Shown here piece after piece: positions 1 through 9,216 of a stretch of DNA of 51,339 nt; positions within the stretch are counted from its first letter, which is position 1, and each line of letters begins with the position of its first letter. The stretch is from an uncultured Caryophanales bacterium. Its GTDB lineage: Bacteria; Bacillota_I; Bacilli_A; RFN20; CAG-826. Both the position numbers and the translations under genes were made by a program. The stretch covers positions 1-51,339 of the forward strand of contig CAMUVS010000006.1 in NCBI GenBank assembly GCA_947164155.1, given 5' to 3'. Below the pieces are notes generated by a model. The model searched no databases and was not told where the DNA came from. It saw only the letters and a list, made by a program, of their open reading frames with translations.

Positions 1-47
1 ATTATCTTATTAGAATTATAGTTAATTATCAAGACAAAAATGACCAA

Positions 48-72
48 CAAAAAACCAGGATTAAATCCTGGT
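48..72 (-). terminator. Intrinsic terminator of the preT-preA operon
   Basis: An 8-bp perfect stem (ACCAGGAT / ATCCTGGT, 54-61 with 65-72) with a 3-nt loop is followed on the minus strand by a run of T. It lies just downstream of the preA stop codon. Confidence 0.9.
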
Positions 73-92
73 AGTTTGTTTTGCTAATGATA

Positions 93-1340
93 TTAGAGTC
101 TAACGTCTTGGACTTTTCTTCCTGGTTTTGCGGTCTTTTTAAAGACAACTTCACCTTTAGAAATTGCTCCAACTGGACAGACATGTCCACATAAGAGACA
201 TCCAACACATTTATCATGGTTACAACTTGGTCTTCTAGACTCTTCATCCCACTCCATAGCTTGGTGAGCGCCATCATAACAAGAGATATAGCAACGGCCA
301 CAGCCAACACATTTTTCACGATCAATTTCTGGATAGACAATATAGTCTCTATCGAGTTCTTCAGCAGGAATAATGTTCTTATTAGCTTTACCCACTAATT
401 GCTCTAAGTGATCAACATGTTGTTCTTCCATGTAATGCATTAAGCCGTTACATAAATCTTCAACGATTCTATAACCATATTGCATAATCGCGGTGGTAAC
501 TTGAATAGTTTTAGAACCCACTAAAATGAATTCAGCAGCGTCTTCCCAAGTTTCACATCCACCGATACCAGAGACTTCTAGATTAGGAATCGCAGTTCTC
601 ATTTGTTGAATAAATCTTAAGGCTACTGGTTTAACAGCTTTTCCGGAATATCCAGAGATCGCGGATTTACCGTTAACGATTGGCATACCAATTTTCTTAT
701 CTAAATCAATATTGCATATTGACTTGATGGTGTTAATCGCGGCAATACCGTCCGCTCCACCTTCTAAACAAGCTTTAGCAACTGGCACCATATCAGTAAT
801 ATTTGGTGTCATTTTTGCCATCATTGGGAGTTTAGATCCTCTTTTAACAGCTTGACAGTATCTCTTACAAAGTTCGGCATTCGTGCCTACGTCACTTCCC
901 ATCGCGTGAGACGTCATTTGAGGACATGATAAGTTCATTTCAATCATATCCGCGCCTGCTTCGGTAACTTTACGAGCGAGGTCTTCCCAAGTCTCTTCAC
1001 TATTACCCATAATCGAGGCAATTAATACTTTATCAGGATATTCTTTCTTTAATCTTGCTAAGTCAGCAAGGTTTTCTTCTAATGAATGTTCAGCGATTTG
1101 TTCCATGTTTTTGAAACCGACAAATGGTTCAGCTTCTTTAGTTAAGGTATCAAATCTAGGAGACACTTCATTAATAACGTAGGATTTTGGACCAATTGTC
1201 TTAAAGACAATTCCACCCCATCCACAGTCATAGGCCTTTTTACACATGTCATAATCATTTCCTACTGGAGAAGATGATAGACAAAACGGGTTAGGGAATT
1301 TAACACCTAAGAAGGTAATACTTAAATCTTTCTTTACCAT
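93..1340 (-). CDS. preA: NAD-dependent dihydropyrimidine dehydrogenase subunit PreA
   Basis: This 415-residue protein is the catalytic flavin subunit that interconverts uracil or thymine and their 5,6-dihydro forms. The N-terminal two thirds is a dihydroorotate-dehydrogenase-like TIM barrel with the active-site stretch NLSCPQ near residue 137. The C-terminus holds two 4Fe-4S ferredoxin clusters ([11 protein letters not shown] and [11 protein letters not shown]). Length matches the E. coli PreA family (about 411). An AGGAGG site precedes the ATG, and the gene starts 2 nt after the preT stop, so the two subunits are co-transcribed and probably made in equal amounts. In anaerobes the direction may be pyrimidine reduction for catabolism or redox disposal; the sequence does not decide this. 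Confidence 0.93.
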   Translation of the reverse strand: MVKKDLSITFLGVKFPNPFCLSSSPVGNDYDMCKKAYDCGWGGIVFKTIGPKSYVINEVSPRFDTLTKEAEPFVGFKNMEQIAEHSLEENLADLARLKKEYPDKVLIASIMGNSEETWEDLARKVTEAGADMIEMNLSCPQMTSHAMGSDVGTNAELCKRYCQAVKRGSKLPMMAKMTPNITDMVPVAKACLEGGADGIAAINTIKSICNIDLDKKIGMPIVNGKSAISGYSGKAVKPVALRFIQQMRTAIPNLEVSGIGGCETWEDAAEFILVGSKTIQVTTAIMQYGYRIVEDLCNGLMHYMEEQHVDHLEQLVGKANKNIIPAEELDRDYIVYPEIDREKCVGCGRCYISCYDGAHQAMEWDEESRRPSCNHDKCVGCLLCGHVCPVGAISKGEVVFKKTAKPGRKVQDVRL

Positions 1341-1342
1341 AA

Positions 1343-2551
1343 TTATTTACCTCCTAAATATTTTTTAACTTTATAGGCAACTTCTTTAGCAGATCTCACC
1401 GCATAAACAACGGTCTTTTCTCCGCCTTTATAGATATCACCACAAGTGAATAAGTTGCCTTCAACTTTTTCTACTTCTTGAAGTTTATTAACTTCTAAAC
1501 CAAATGCACCTGCTTCGGTAGCTTGACCAACAGCGAGAATGATTAAATCAGCTTTAACTTTGACTTCGCTTGGTACAAATCTATGAGTGAATCTCACAGT
1601 CTTTCCTTTTAATGAAACAGGAACAAAGCCGTCCATAATAGAAACACCTTGCTCTTGAGCGCCCATAAGTTCTTTCTTAGAGGCCCTAAATTCTTCAAAT
1701 GTTTCATAAACGACATCAGTGACTTGTTTAACGCCTAATAATTTAAGAGTAGTAACAACGTCCATAGCGACGTCTCCTCCACCGATAACTAACACGTTAT
1801 CAGGGACTTTAACATTACCTTTCTTTTTCTTGCAGTCATGTAAGAAGTCAACCGCGGTCTTGACAAATCTATGACCTTCAAACATTGGAAGCATCTTGCC
1901 TTTAGAGTGACCGACCGCTAAAACGACTGCGTCATATTCTTTTTGAAGTTTCTTTAAATCTTCTACTTTAGTAGAGGTTCTAATTTCTACTCCTAATTTT
2001 TGAATACGTTTAATTTCTTTATCAACAACGCTAGATGGTAAACGATATTCAGGCATGCCATATCTCATATAACCACCAGCTTTAGCGTCTTTTTCAAAAA
2101 CCACGACAGAGCAGCCATCTAAAGCTAATAAACCAGCAATAGATAATCCAGCAGGACCACTACCAACAACTGCCACTTTCTTACCGTTAGATGGTTTCTT
2201 CTCTAAGATATCCATCTTTAATAAGTCTTCATAGTCAGTGACATATCTTTGAATTCTTCCGATATCAATTGGCTTATCAATACCACTTCTAGAACAACCA
2301 AGTTGACAATATCTTTCGGTTGGACAGACTCTTGCGCAAATTGCGCCTAAAATATTATTGATACGAACAGTTTCTGCTGCGCCTTTAAAGTTTCTAAATC
2401 GCACAGAACGAATAAATTTTGCTGGATCCGTTCCAGCAGGACAGGCTTTAGAACATGGAGCGTCGTGACAAAGTAAACAACGTGATGCTTCTTCCATCAC
2501 GAGTTTAGGTGTATACCCGGCTTCATATTCTTTTAAGTACTTTTCGGACAT
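1343..2551 (-). CDS. preT: NAD-dependent dihydropyrimidine dehydrogenase subunit PreT
   Basis: This 402-residue protein is the electron-transfer partner of PreA and belongs to the GltD-like flavoprotein family. An N-terminal Fe-S domain shows the cysteine sets [13 protein letters not shown] and [15 protein letters not shown]. It is followed by the FAD-binding motif GSGPAGLS and a second Rossmann motif GGGDVAMD for NAD(P)H. The order Fe-S domain, FAD, NAD(P) is that of PreT and of the glutamate synthase small subunit; the adjoining preA decides for PreT. The start is set by an AGGAGG site about 6 nt before the ATG. It is the first gene of a two-gene operon that ends at the terminator at 48-72. 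I found no convincing -35/-10 pair in the 100 bp upstream. Confidence 0.93.
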   Translation of the reverse strand: MSEKYLKEYEAGYTPKLVMEEASRCLLCHDAPCSKACPAGTDPAKFIRSVRFRNFKGAAETVRINNILGAICARVCPTERYCQLGCSRSGIDKPIDIGRIQRYVTDYEDLLKMDILEKKPSNGKKVAVVGSGPAGLSIAGLLALDGCSVVVFEKDAKAGGYMRYGMPEYRLPSSVVDKEIKRIQKLGVEIRTSTKVEDLKKLQKEYDAVVLAVGHSKGKMLPMFEGHRFVKTAVDFLHDCKKKKGNVKVPDNVLVIGGGDVAMDVVTTLKLLGVKQVTDVVYETFEEFRASKKELMGAQEQGVSIMDGFVPVSLKGKTVRFTHRFVPSEVKVKADLIILAVGQATEAGAFGLEVNKLQEVEKVEGNLFTCGDIYKGGEKTVVYAVRSAKEVAYKVKKYLGGK

Positions 2552-2608
2552 AAAAATCCTCCTAATTAAGTCTAAAAAAGAAAAATCCTTGTATTTATTT
2601 TAACAAAT

Positions 2609-2641
2609 AAAAAAAGAATATGCATTATCAATTGCATACTC
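2609..2641 (-). terminator. Intrinsic terminator after the zinc-ribbon gene
   Basis: An 8-bp stem with one G-U pair (GAGTATGC / GCATATTC on the minus strand) is followed by seven T. It lies directly after the stop codon at 2652 and separates this unit from preT. Confidence 0.8.
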
Positions 2642-2651
2642 TTAATTTTGC

Positions 2652-3188
2652 TTATCTATTACTTTCGTATTCTTCAATTATTCTTTCACGATTAGAAATC
2701 TTTTTAGAAAATACCGCGCCTGAAAGGATGAGGAAGACAATTCCGGCATCTGCGACTAATTCAAATAGCACTCCTAAGAATACGTACATTACATATTGAC
2801 TAACAACTCCATACCCCGGATCAGCGACATCAACTGTTCTAACGCCTAGAGCAATAAATAAAATACAAAGCGCTAATCCAACTGGTAAAAAGATCAATCC
2901 TAAAGTTAAAAATGTTGTTCTTTTAGATTTTAAAGAAACGATTTCTCTTTTATATCTTTCTATGGTCGCATCATCAACTTTATTATTAGATGAACTTTGA
3001 TCAATAAAGCTCGCCGCTACTCTAGTAGATGAAATAGCTTTTCCGCAATAAGAACAATAAACTGCATCTTCATCAACGCTTGCTCCACAATGTGGACAAG
3101 TCGCGTACTTCACCAATTTACTGCCGCATTTATCACAATACGTTGCCCCATCTCCAAATTCAGCATTACATGTTGGACATTTTTTCAT
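2652..3188 (-). CDS. Double zinc-ribbon membrane protein, function unknown
   Basis: A 178-residue protein with two N-terminal zinc ribbons: CPTC...CDKC at residues 4-21 and CPHC...CSYC at about 31-48. A linker with a short charged helix (about 73-92) follows, then two hydrophobic segments near residues 95-117 and 127-160 that are likely transmembrane helices. A cytoplasmic metal-binding head on a two-pass anchor is typical of many uncharacterised Firmicutes proteins (zinc_ribbon_2 plus TM), so no specific function can be assigned. Its start is 2 nt after the stop of the upstream glycosyltransferase and its SD-like sequence (GGATGGTGAT) overlaps the end of that gene, so the two are translationally linked. 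Confidence 0.75.
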   Translation of the reverse strand: MKKCPTCNAEFGDGATYCDKCGSKLVKYATCPHCGASVDEDAVYCSYCGKAISSTRVAASFIDQSSSNNKVDDATIERYKREIVSLKSKRTTFLTLGLIFLPVGLALCILFIALGVRTVDVADPGYGVVSQYVMYVFLGVLFELVADAGIVFLILSGAVFSKKISNRERIIEEYESNR

Positions 3189-3190
3189 AA

Positions 3191-5143
3191 TTAATCACCA
3201 TCCTTTTGAGGATTTAATTCTTTATAAATACCTACTAATTGTTTAGCCCATTTATCACTAGAATAATTTAGCATCGTCTTTTTAGCGTTTTTAATGATTG
3301 GTTTAATATCACCAAATAAGGCTTTTTCTAGTTTAGAAACCCATTCATCATAGTTATGATAAATTAAAGCGTTTTCCTCGTCGATAAATACTCCATCTAA
3401 AGCGGTATCCGCTTTCGCTAATATTGGAGTGCCACACACTGCAGCCTCAAAATAAGTTAAGCCTTGAGTTTCAAAGTTACTCGCGGTGACAAAAACATCG
3501 AATAAAGAATAATAATATTTGAGTTTGGAGTTTTCTATTTCACCCACAAATATCACGTTTTCTTCTAAATCTAACTTTTTCACAGTCTTTTTAAGCATTG
3601 GAATCGCATCTCCGATTCCTACAATAATAAAGGCTAGATTAGGGATTTCGTGCTTAATTTTTGCAATATATTCTAAAGTCTCAACAATGTTCTTTTCTAG
3701 GGAAACTCTTCCTACATAACCAATAACTTTTTTATGTTTAAGTCCATATGAATCTCTTAAGTTATTAATTAATTCATTATCCATCTTAGAGATTTCAAAG
3801 CGAGCGACATTAACTGGAGAAGGGATAATACGAATATCTTTTTCTCCAACATCCTTTTTTAAGATCTCATAGCTTTTTTGAGAAGGAACAGTAATGATTT
3901 TACAGTCATTATAAATACGTTGAAAAATTAAGCTTTTCGCAGTTTTATAGATAATATTACCTAAATCTAAACCAAACTTCTTTTCATAATATAAATTCCA
4001 TAAGGTGTGATATGTATATAAAATATTAACTCCTGTTAACTTCGCTAATTTAAGAGCGATTACCCCGACAGAATATTCGGTATGTAAATGAATATAGTCA
4101 AAACCAAATAAAGCAAGCATCTTCGCTGATTTAGTAAACTGGAATGTTTTTAACATATGTAGTTCTTTATTTCCTCTAAGTAAAGAGGCATAAGTTGCAG
4201 GAATTGGAATATAGCTATCTTTAGGTAATTCTTTATAAGATGAATTCTCATTCCAAAGCGCTCCAATATAGACCTCGTAACCGAGTTTTTCTAGCTCTAA
4301 CTGTAATAAGTCAATGACCACTGCCACTCCGTTAACAAATAAAGGACAAACATCAGTTAATAACGCAATTCTAGGTTTATTAGGAATATCATCTAGTTCA
4401 TTAAATAAATGAGTAAAGAATGTCTCATTTAATATGGCTTCTTCTGGAAGAGCAGAAGCTATGTATTTAGATTTTTTACCCACTAATGGGTTATAGTGAT
4501 GTTTCTTATAATATTCTTCAAGTCGAATAGATAATATATCCTTATAATATAAATAATGCCCACATACTGGATAAGAAGAGAATTTCACTAAAGGATTTAA
4601 ATGTCCTTTTTCATAAATCTTAAATCGATTATCAAGTGACACCACTTCATCGTTTTGTCCAAAGTGGATATAAGTAGGAACTGTAAAATTAACGATTTCA
4701 TCACTCAATTCATATTCAGCTTTATAAGAGTTAACTGGAGAAATTAGAATCATCTTTTCGATATTTAAATCTTGGTTCTTATGTGCTTTAGAGGCTAAAT
4801 ACGCCCCTACTCCAAATCCTAATAAAGTTAGTGTTTGATCTTTTCTAATAACTTTACTAGAGAATAATTCAAAAATAATTCTTTCAAAAACATCAAAGTA
4901 ATATTCTAAATATAAAACATGGTCATGTTTTGTAATAAAGTTAATGACAATAACTTGCTCCCCGCGATTAATAATAGGAGCAAGCAAATCATAAAATTGT
5001 CTTTCTCCTTCAAAATGAAATAAAGGAAAGATAATAATATTTTTTAAGTTATTCTTACTATTATAAAAACTAACCTGATATGGGTTATGATCTAAAACAA
5101 TTTCAATCTTTTTGCCTTTAAAGGCTGGTCTAGATTTCGCCAT
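3191..5143 (-). CDS. GT4 glycosyltransferase with N-terminal inactive alpha/beta-hydrolase domain
   Basis: A 650-residue two-domain protein. Residues 1 to about 225 resemble an alpha/beta-hydrolase, but the nucleophile elbow reads GFGVG, with Gly where the GxSxG serine should be; candidate acid and base residues remain (GQNDEV, CGHYLY). Residues about 255-640 are a GT-B family 4 glycosyltransferase: DVCPLFVNGV at the acceptor-side loop, a GYVGR.S.EKN donor-domain motif and the EX7E motif (ETQGLTYFE). The closest functional group by pattern is the diacylglycerol glucosyltransferases that make membrane glycolipids; this is inference. There is no signal peptide. No SD precedes the ATG; instead a TAAAAT box ends 6 nt before it, so the mRNA may be leaderless. 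First gene of a two-gene operon. Confidence 0.8.
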   Translation of the reverse strand: MAKSRPAFKGKKIEIVLDHNPYQVSFYNSKNNLKNIIIFPLFHFEGERQFYDLLAPIINRGEQVIVINFITKHDHVLYLEYYFDVFERIIFELFSSKVIRKDQTLTLLGFGVGAYLASKAHKNQDLNIEKMILISPVNSYKAEYELSDEIVNFTVPTYIHFGQNDEVVSLDNRFKIYEKGHLNPLVKFSSYPVCGHYLYYKDILSIRLEEYYKKHHYNPLVGKKSKYIASALPEEAILNETFFTHLFNELDDIPNKPRIALLTDVCPLFVNGVAVVIDLLQLELEKLGYEVYIGALWNENSSYKELPKDSYIPIPATYASLLRGNKELHMLKTFQFTKSAKMLALFGFDYIHLHTEYSVGVIALKLAKLTGVNILYTYHTLWNLYYEKKFGLDLGNIIYKTAKSLIFQRIYNDCKIITVPSQKSYEILKKDVGEKDIRIIPSPVNVARFEISKMDNELINNLRDSYGLKHKKVIGYVGRVSLEKNIVETLEYIAKIKHEIPNLAFIIVGIGDAIPMLKKTVKKLDLEENVIFVGEIENSKLKYYYSLFDVFVTASNFETQGLTYFEAAVCGTPILAKADTALDGVFIDEENALIYHNYDEWVSKLEKALFGDIKPIIKNAKKTMLNYSSDKWAKQLVGIYKELNPQKDGD

Positions 5144-5149
5144 AAAGTT

Positions 5150-5178
5150 ATTTTAAACCAAACCTATTTCTTTGTATA
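5150..5178 (-). promoter_or_regulatory. Promoter of the GT4 gene, leaderless arrangement
   Basis: On the minus strand TATACA (5173-5178), a 17-nt spacer and TAAAAT (5150-5155) form a plausible sigma-A promoter. Only 6 nt separate the -10 box from the ATG, so the expected transcription start is at or next to the start codon. The -35 touches the T-tract of the rplQ terminator. Confidence 0.55.
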
Positions 5179-5207
5179 TAAAAACCCCATCTAATAAATA
5201 GATGAGG
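5178..5207 (-). terminator. Intrinsic terminator of the ribosomal superoperon
   Basis: The minus strand reads CCTCATCT, a 7-nt loop, AGATGGGG (8-bp stem with one G-U pair) and then a short T-rich run. It follows the rplQ stop and marks the end of the S10-spc-alpha cluster. Confidence 0.85.
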
Positions 5208-5228
5208 TCTTAAATAATTTAGTGTAGA

Positions 5229-5630
5229 TTATTCAACCCAAGTCACTAAGACAACTGGGGCGTCATCACCACGACGGTTTTCAAGCTTTAATCTTCTTGT
5301 ATAACCACCATTACGGCTCTTAAATTTAGGACCGATGACGGAGAATAATTTATCTAAAGCGGAGACTCCTTCACTAGCTTCGATATTTCTCACGAATCTA
5401 GCGGCTTCTCTTTTAGCGTTCATAACGTCGGCTTTCTTAGTTAAAGTAACTAATCTATCAGCTTCTTTAACGACATCACGAGCGACAGCTTCAGTAACTT
5501 TGACGGATTCATGAATAATTAAATCAGTGACCACATTACGAAGCATATTTTCATATTTGCTTTTGGTGTACGCGGCTTTAAATCTCACGCCGGTTTTACC
5601 ATGTACATTTTTACGACCTTGTGCTGGCAT
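5229..5630 (-). CDS. rplQ: 50S ribosomal protein L17
   Basis: 133 residues, with the conserved core from LRNVVTDLI through RNGGYTRRLKLE. L17 binds several 23S rRNA domains near the exit-tunnel region of the large subunit. The extreme N-terminus (MPAQGRKNVHGKTGVRFKA) differs from the usual MxYRKLGR start, which looks like a lineage-specific replacement of the first residues. It is the last gene of the alpha operon, 18 nt after rpoA, and is followed by a strong terminator. Confidence 0.95.
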   Translation of the reverse strand: MPAQGRKNVHGKTGVRFKAAYTKSKYENMLRNVVTDLIIHESVKVTEAVARDVVKEADRLVTLTKKADVMNAKREAARFVRNIEASEGVSALDKLFSVIGPKFKSRNGGYTRRLKLENRRGDDAPVVLVTWVE

Positions 5631-5648
5631 AATTTATTTCCTTTCTAA

Positions 5649-6614
5649 TTATTCAAAATCTCTGAATGATAAGCCAATGGATTGAAGTTTCTCTTTAATT
5701 TCTTTAAGAGACTTCTTACCAAGATTTTTGACTTTCATCATTTCTTCTTCACTCTTCTCAGTTAATTCTAAGACAGTGCCGATATTCGCTCTTTTTAAGC
5801 AGTTATAGCTTCTGACAGATAAATCGAGATCTTCAATAGTGATGTTCTCATATTTATTTTCTTCAACAGTAACGACTTCTTTTTCGATATTAATATCTTG
5901 AGTGATTTCCGCTAAGCCTAAGAATTTGTTGAGGTGTTCGATTAATAATCTAGCAGCCCAAACAACAGCTTCTTGAGGAAGAATACTTCCATTAGTCCAA
6001 ACTTCTAATGTAAGTTTATCAAATTTGGAATCGTGACCAACACGAGTGTTATCAACGATGTAATTTGCTTTTCTTACTGGAGAATAGTTACTATCTGTAG
6101 CGATAACTCCAACTGGGAAATTTGGATGTAATACTTTATTTTGTTCACCAGTGAAATATCCTCTACCGTTTCTAGCGTGAAGCACCATATGTAATTTGCC
6201 GCCTTCCGCTACGTGAGCGATGACGACATCTTTATTAATAACTTCAACGCCAGTTGGGCAAACGATATCAGCACCAGTAACGACTTTGGCTTCTTCAACA
6301 TTAATTTCAAGTCTCTTATTAGCGTCATCGGTTTCATCAATCTTTAAGACTAAATCTTTAAGATTAAGGACGATAGAAGTAACATCTTCTTCAACGCCTT
6401 CTAAAGAGGAGAATTCGTGTTGTGCACCTTCTACTTCAACAGCATAGATGCTAGCGCCTGGAAGAGCGGATAATAAGACTCTTCTTAAAGCGTTTCCAAG
6501 GGTTAATCCGAATCCTCTTTCAAGAGGTTCGATGACGAAACGACCATAATTTTCATTACCGTCGTAGTCAGCTTGGGTAATACCAAATCTTTCAAATGGA
6601 TTTGCAATTTTCAT
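5649..6614 (-). CDS. rpoA: RNA polymerase alpha subunit
   Basis: 321 residues. The N-terminal dimerisation and assembly domain (about 1-230, with GFGLTLGNALRRVLLSALPG) is followed by a linker and the C-terminal UP-element and activator contact domain (NLGKKSLKEIKEKLQSIG). The length is normal, and both domains are intact, so UP elements and alpha-contacting regulators should work in this organism. It sits between rpsK and rplQ as in other Firmicutes. Confidence 0.98.
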   Translation of the reverse strand: MKIANPFERFGITQADYDGNENYGRFVIEPLERGFGLTLGNALRRVLLSALPGASIYAVEVEGAQHEFSSLEGVEEDVTSIVLNLKDLVLKIDETDDANKRLEINVEEAKVVTGADIVCPTGVEVINKDVVIAHVAEGGKLHMVLHARNGRGYFTGEQNKVLHPNFPVGVIATDSNYSPVRKANYIVDNTRVGHDSKFDKLTLEVWTNGSILPQEAVVWAARLLIEHLNKFLGLAEITQDINIEKEVVTVEENKYENITIEDLDLSVRSYNCLKRANIGTVLELTEKSEEEMMKVKNLGKKSLKEIKEKLQSIGLSFRDFE

Positions 6615-6631
6615 TGTTATATCCTCCTAAA

Positions 6632-7015
6632 TTAACCACGTGGACGTTTTGGTGGACGGCAGCCATTATGTGGGATTGGGGTTGTGTCAACAATAGACAT
6701 AACTTGTAAGCCCGCAACCGCTAAAGAACGGATAGCGCCTTCTCTACCTGGGCCTGGACCTTTGACATCAACATCAACTTGTCTAATGCCTTGTTCATAA
6801 GCACTCTTTGCTGCAGCTTCACTAGCTTGTTGAGCAGCAAATGGAGTGGATTTTTTCGCTCCTTTAAAACCTAATGCACCGGCGCTACTCCAAGCGATGG
6901 CATTGCCGTCGGCATCAGTAATAGTAACGATGGTGTTATTGAATGTGGAGTGGATGTGCGCCACGCCTTTAGTATAGGAACGTTTAACTTTCTTTTTACG
7001 TACAACTTTAGCCAT
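6632..7015 (-). CDS. rpsK: 30S ribosomal protein S11
   Basis: 127 residues, full length, with [15 protein letters not shown] near the start and the C-terminal [18 protein letters not shown] that is nearly invariant in bacteria. S11 lies on the platform of the 30S subunit near the mRNA exit. Normal alpha-operon position between rpsM and rpoA, with an AGGAGAG-type SD in the short gap. Confidence 0.97.
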   Translation of the reverse strand: MAKVVRKKKVKRSYTKGVAHIHSTFNNTIVTITDADGNAIAWSSAGALGFKGAKKSTPFAAQQASEAAAKSAYEQGIRQVDVDVKGPGPGREGAIRSLAVAGLQVMSIVDTTPIPHNGCRPPKRPRG

Positions 7016-7033
7016 GATACATCTCTCCTTTCA

Positions 7034-7408
7034 TTATTTAGGTGCGACTTTCTTATTCGCAATGGTTTTACGTGGACCTTTACGGGTACGCGCATTTGTT
7101 TTGGTTTTTTGACCGCGGACTGGTAAACCTTTTTTATGTCTAATTCCACGATAACAACCAATTTCAGTTAATCTTTTGATATTTAAGGCGACTTCTCTTC
7201 TTAAATCACCTTCGACTTTTAATTTGCTAACTTCTGCTCTGATTGCATTCATTTGAGCGTCGGATAAATCCTTAACTCTAATTTGTGGATCAACTTTTGC
7301 AGTTTCACAAATCTTTCTAGCAGTAGTTCTTCCAATACCGTAAATATAGGTAAGGGAGAAGGCTACTTGTTTGTCGTTTGGAATATCAACACCAACAATA
7401 CGTGCCAT
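7034..7408 (-). CDS. rpsM: 30S ribosomal protein S13
   Basis: 124 residues. The start [15 protein letters not shown] and the C-terminal [17 protein letters not shown] are diagnostic. S13 sits in the 30S head, touches the P-site tRNA through its basic tail and forms the inter-subunit bridge with L5. The start is supported by an AGGAGG site. Alpha-operon member following rpmJ. Confidence 0.97.
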   Translation of the reverse strand: MARIVGVDIPNDKQVAFSLTYIYGIGRTTARKICETAKVDPQIRVKDLSDAQMNAIRAEVSKLKVEGDLRREVALNIKRLTEIGCYRGIRHKKGLPVRGQKTKTNARTRKGPRKTIANKKVAPK

Positions 7409-7427
7409 ATTCTAATTTCCTCCTATA

Positions 7428-7541
7428 TTAACCTTGTCTTTGCTTGTGCTTTGGATCGCTACAAATGACCATGATTTTACCATGTCTTTTGATGACTCTG
7501 CACTTTGAGCAAATAGGTTTGACTGAAGGTCTGACTTTCAT
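7428..7541 (-). CDS. rpmJ: 50S ribosomal protein L36
   Basis: A 37-residue protein, [18 protein letters not shown] and onward, ending PKHKQRQG. The zinc-binding set C-x2-C ... C-x4-H (ICSKC, ICSDPKH) is complete, so this is the zinc-containing (C+) paralogue. An AGGAGGAAAG site lies in front of the ATG. It is in its usual place between infA and rpsM. Confidence 0.96.
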   Translation of the reverse strand: MKVRPSVKPICSKCRVIKRHGKIMVICSDPKHKQRQG

Positions 7542-7573
7542 AATTTCTTTCCTCCTTAATAGTTTTGTTAGGA

Positions 7574-7792
7574 CTATTTAAACCTGAATGTTATTCGGCC
7601 CCGTGTTAAATCATAAGGCGAGATTTCTACGGTAACTTTATCACCTGGAAGAATGCGAATGTAATTCATTCGGATTTTACCAGAAACGGTAGCCAAGATT
7701 ACCATGTCGTTTTCAAGTTTGACTCTAAACATTGCGTTTGGAAGAGTCTCAGTAACGACCGCCTGAACTTCGATGACATCTGCTTTAGACAT
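7574..7792 (-). CDS. infA: Translation initiation factor IF-1
   Basis: 72 residues, a single S1-like OB fold ([26 protein letters not shown] at the C-terminus). IF-1 occupies the A site during initiation and helps IF-3 and IF-2 select the initiator tRNA. The family's usual length is 72. The gene begins 4 nt after the stop of map, so both are read from one transcript. Confidence 0.96.
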   Translation of the reverse strand: MSKADVIEVQAVVTETLPNAMFRVKLENDMVILATVSGKIRMNYIRILPGDKVTVEISPYDLTRGRITFRFK

Positions 7793-7796
7793 TTAT

Positions 7797-8558
7797 TTAC
7801 TCTTCTCCTTCATACATTGTAATGATTTCAATTCCCTCACTAGTGACTATCACTGTGTTTTCATAGTGGGCAGTTAATTTGTGGTCTTTAGAAACCGCTG
7901 TCCAGCCATCAGGTAGGACCCTGATGTCTTTTTTACCTTCTAGAACCATAGGCTCTATACATAGTGACATACCTTCTTCAATCTTCATTCCTGTTCCCGC
8001 TTTTCCATAATTTGGAATCGTTGGATCTTCATGCATATGAGTTCCAATTGAATGACCAGTATAATCACGAGTGACGTTATAACCATGATTTTCAACATAG
8101 GACTGTATCGCGTGGGATATATCTCCAATATAGTTACCGACCTTAACTTGTTTTAAGCCTTCAAAGAATGCATCTTTTGTGACTTTCACAAGTTTTTCGG
8201 CTCTATCGGAGAGCTTGCCAACCGCGAAGGTACGGCAAGCATCTGCCATATAGCCCTGATAAGACGCCACTAAATCTACAGAAACAATATCGCCTTCTTT
8301 TAAGATTTTCTTATTAGAAGGGATGCCATGCACTAACTCTTCATTAACGGATACGCAGGCATTAGCGGGATATCCATAATATCCTTTTTCCGCACTGATA
8401 CATCCGTGTTTGATGAATGTGTTAATGACAATTTGATCAATATCCATGGTGGTCATACCTGGCTTAATGACTTCTTTAATAGTTTTGAAGGCATCAGCGA
8501 CAGCTTGACCCGCCACTTTCATTAATGCAATTTCTCTTTTAGATTTAATGTACACCAT
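7797..8558 (-). CDS. map: Type I methionine aminopeptidase
   Basis: 253 residues. Removes the initiator methionine from nascent proteins. All five metal ligands of the pita-bread fold can be recognised: the two Asp in VDLVASYQGYMADACR, the His in GHSIGTHMHEDP, the Glu in CIEPM and the Glu in HYENTV. HGIPS carries the other conserved His. No N-terminal extension, so class Ia. It begins 2 nt after the adk stop codon, in the standard secY-adk-map-infA order. Confidence 0.96.
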   Translation of the reverse strand: MVYIKSKREIALMKVAGQAVADAFKTIKEVIKPGMTTMDIDQIVINTFIKHGCISAEKGYYGYPANACVSVNEELVHGIPSNKKILKEGDIVSVDLVASYQGYMADACRTFAVGKLSDRAEKLVKVTKDAFFEGLKQVKVGNYIGDISHAIQSYVENHGYNVTRDYTGHSIGTHMHEDPTIPNYGKAGTGMKIEEGMSLCIEPMVLEGKKDIRVLPDGWTAVSKDHKLTAHYENTVIVTSEGIEIITMYEGEE

Positions 8559-8560
8559 AG

Positions 8561-9211
8561 TTATTTTTTTAAGTATGAAGAAACTTCATCGAATAGTTCT
8601 TCTTTACCAACTAAAGAGTTGAATGACTCTAATAGCCCAAGCTTCTTATAGAAATCAAGAAGTGGTTTGGTTTCAGAAACATAATGTTCCAATCTCACTT
8701 TGAGAGCTTCTTCGTTATCGTCTTTTCTTTGGAATAATGGTCCTCCACATAAATCACAGACACCTTCCACTTTTGGTTTCATGGTGACAACGTGATATGG
8801 AGCGCCACAATCTTTACAAACTCTACGACCGGAGATTCTTCTCACAAGTTCTTCGTTATCACAGTCTAAATTGATAACTGCTTCGATTGGTCGAGAGATA
8901 GACTTAGCGATTTCATCTAACGCTTCAGCTTGCGCTAAAGTGCGAGGAAAACCGTCAAGTAAGAACCCAGCTTCACAGTCTTTTTGACTGAGTCTCTCTT
9001 TGACTAAGCCAATAGTCACATCATCAGGGACTAAATCGCCTTTATTAATGTAACTAGCAGCAAGTACGCCGAGTTCTGTTTGTGCTTTAATTGCTTCTCT
9101 AAACATATCTCCAGTAGAAATATGAACGAGATTTAAAGCTTCTTTTAATTGCTTTGCAAGTGTACCCTTGCCAGCTCCTGGGGGACCCATCAAGATAATG
9201 TTCTTTTTCAT
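8561..9211 (-). CDS. adk: Adenylate kinase, zinc-lid form
   Basis: 216 residues. Catalyses ATP + AMP to 2 ADP. The P-loop GPPGAGKGT is at residues 8-16 and the AMP-binding DGFPRT near 85. The LID domain carries C-x2-C ... C-x2-C (CKDCGAPYH ... CDLCGG), which binds structural zinc in Gram-positive Adk. It overlaps neither neighbour but lies 5 nt after the secY stop. Confidence 0.97.
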   Translation of the reverse strand: MKKNIILMGPPGAGKGTLAKQLKEALNLVHISTGDMFREAIKAQTELGVLAASYINKGDLVPDDVTIGLVKERLSQKDCEAGFLLDGFPRTLAQAEALDEIAKSISRPIEAVINLDCDNEELVRRISGRRVCKDCGAPYHVVTMKPKVEGVCDLCGGPLFQRKDDNEEALKVRLEHYVSETKPLLDFYKKLGLLESFNSLVGKEELFDEVSSYLKK

Positions 9212-9216
9212 AAATA

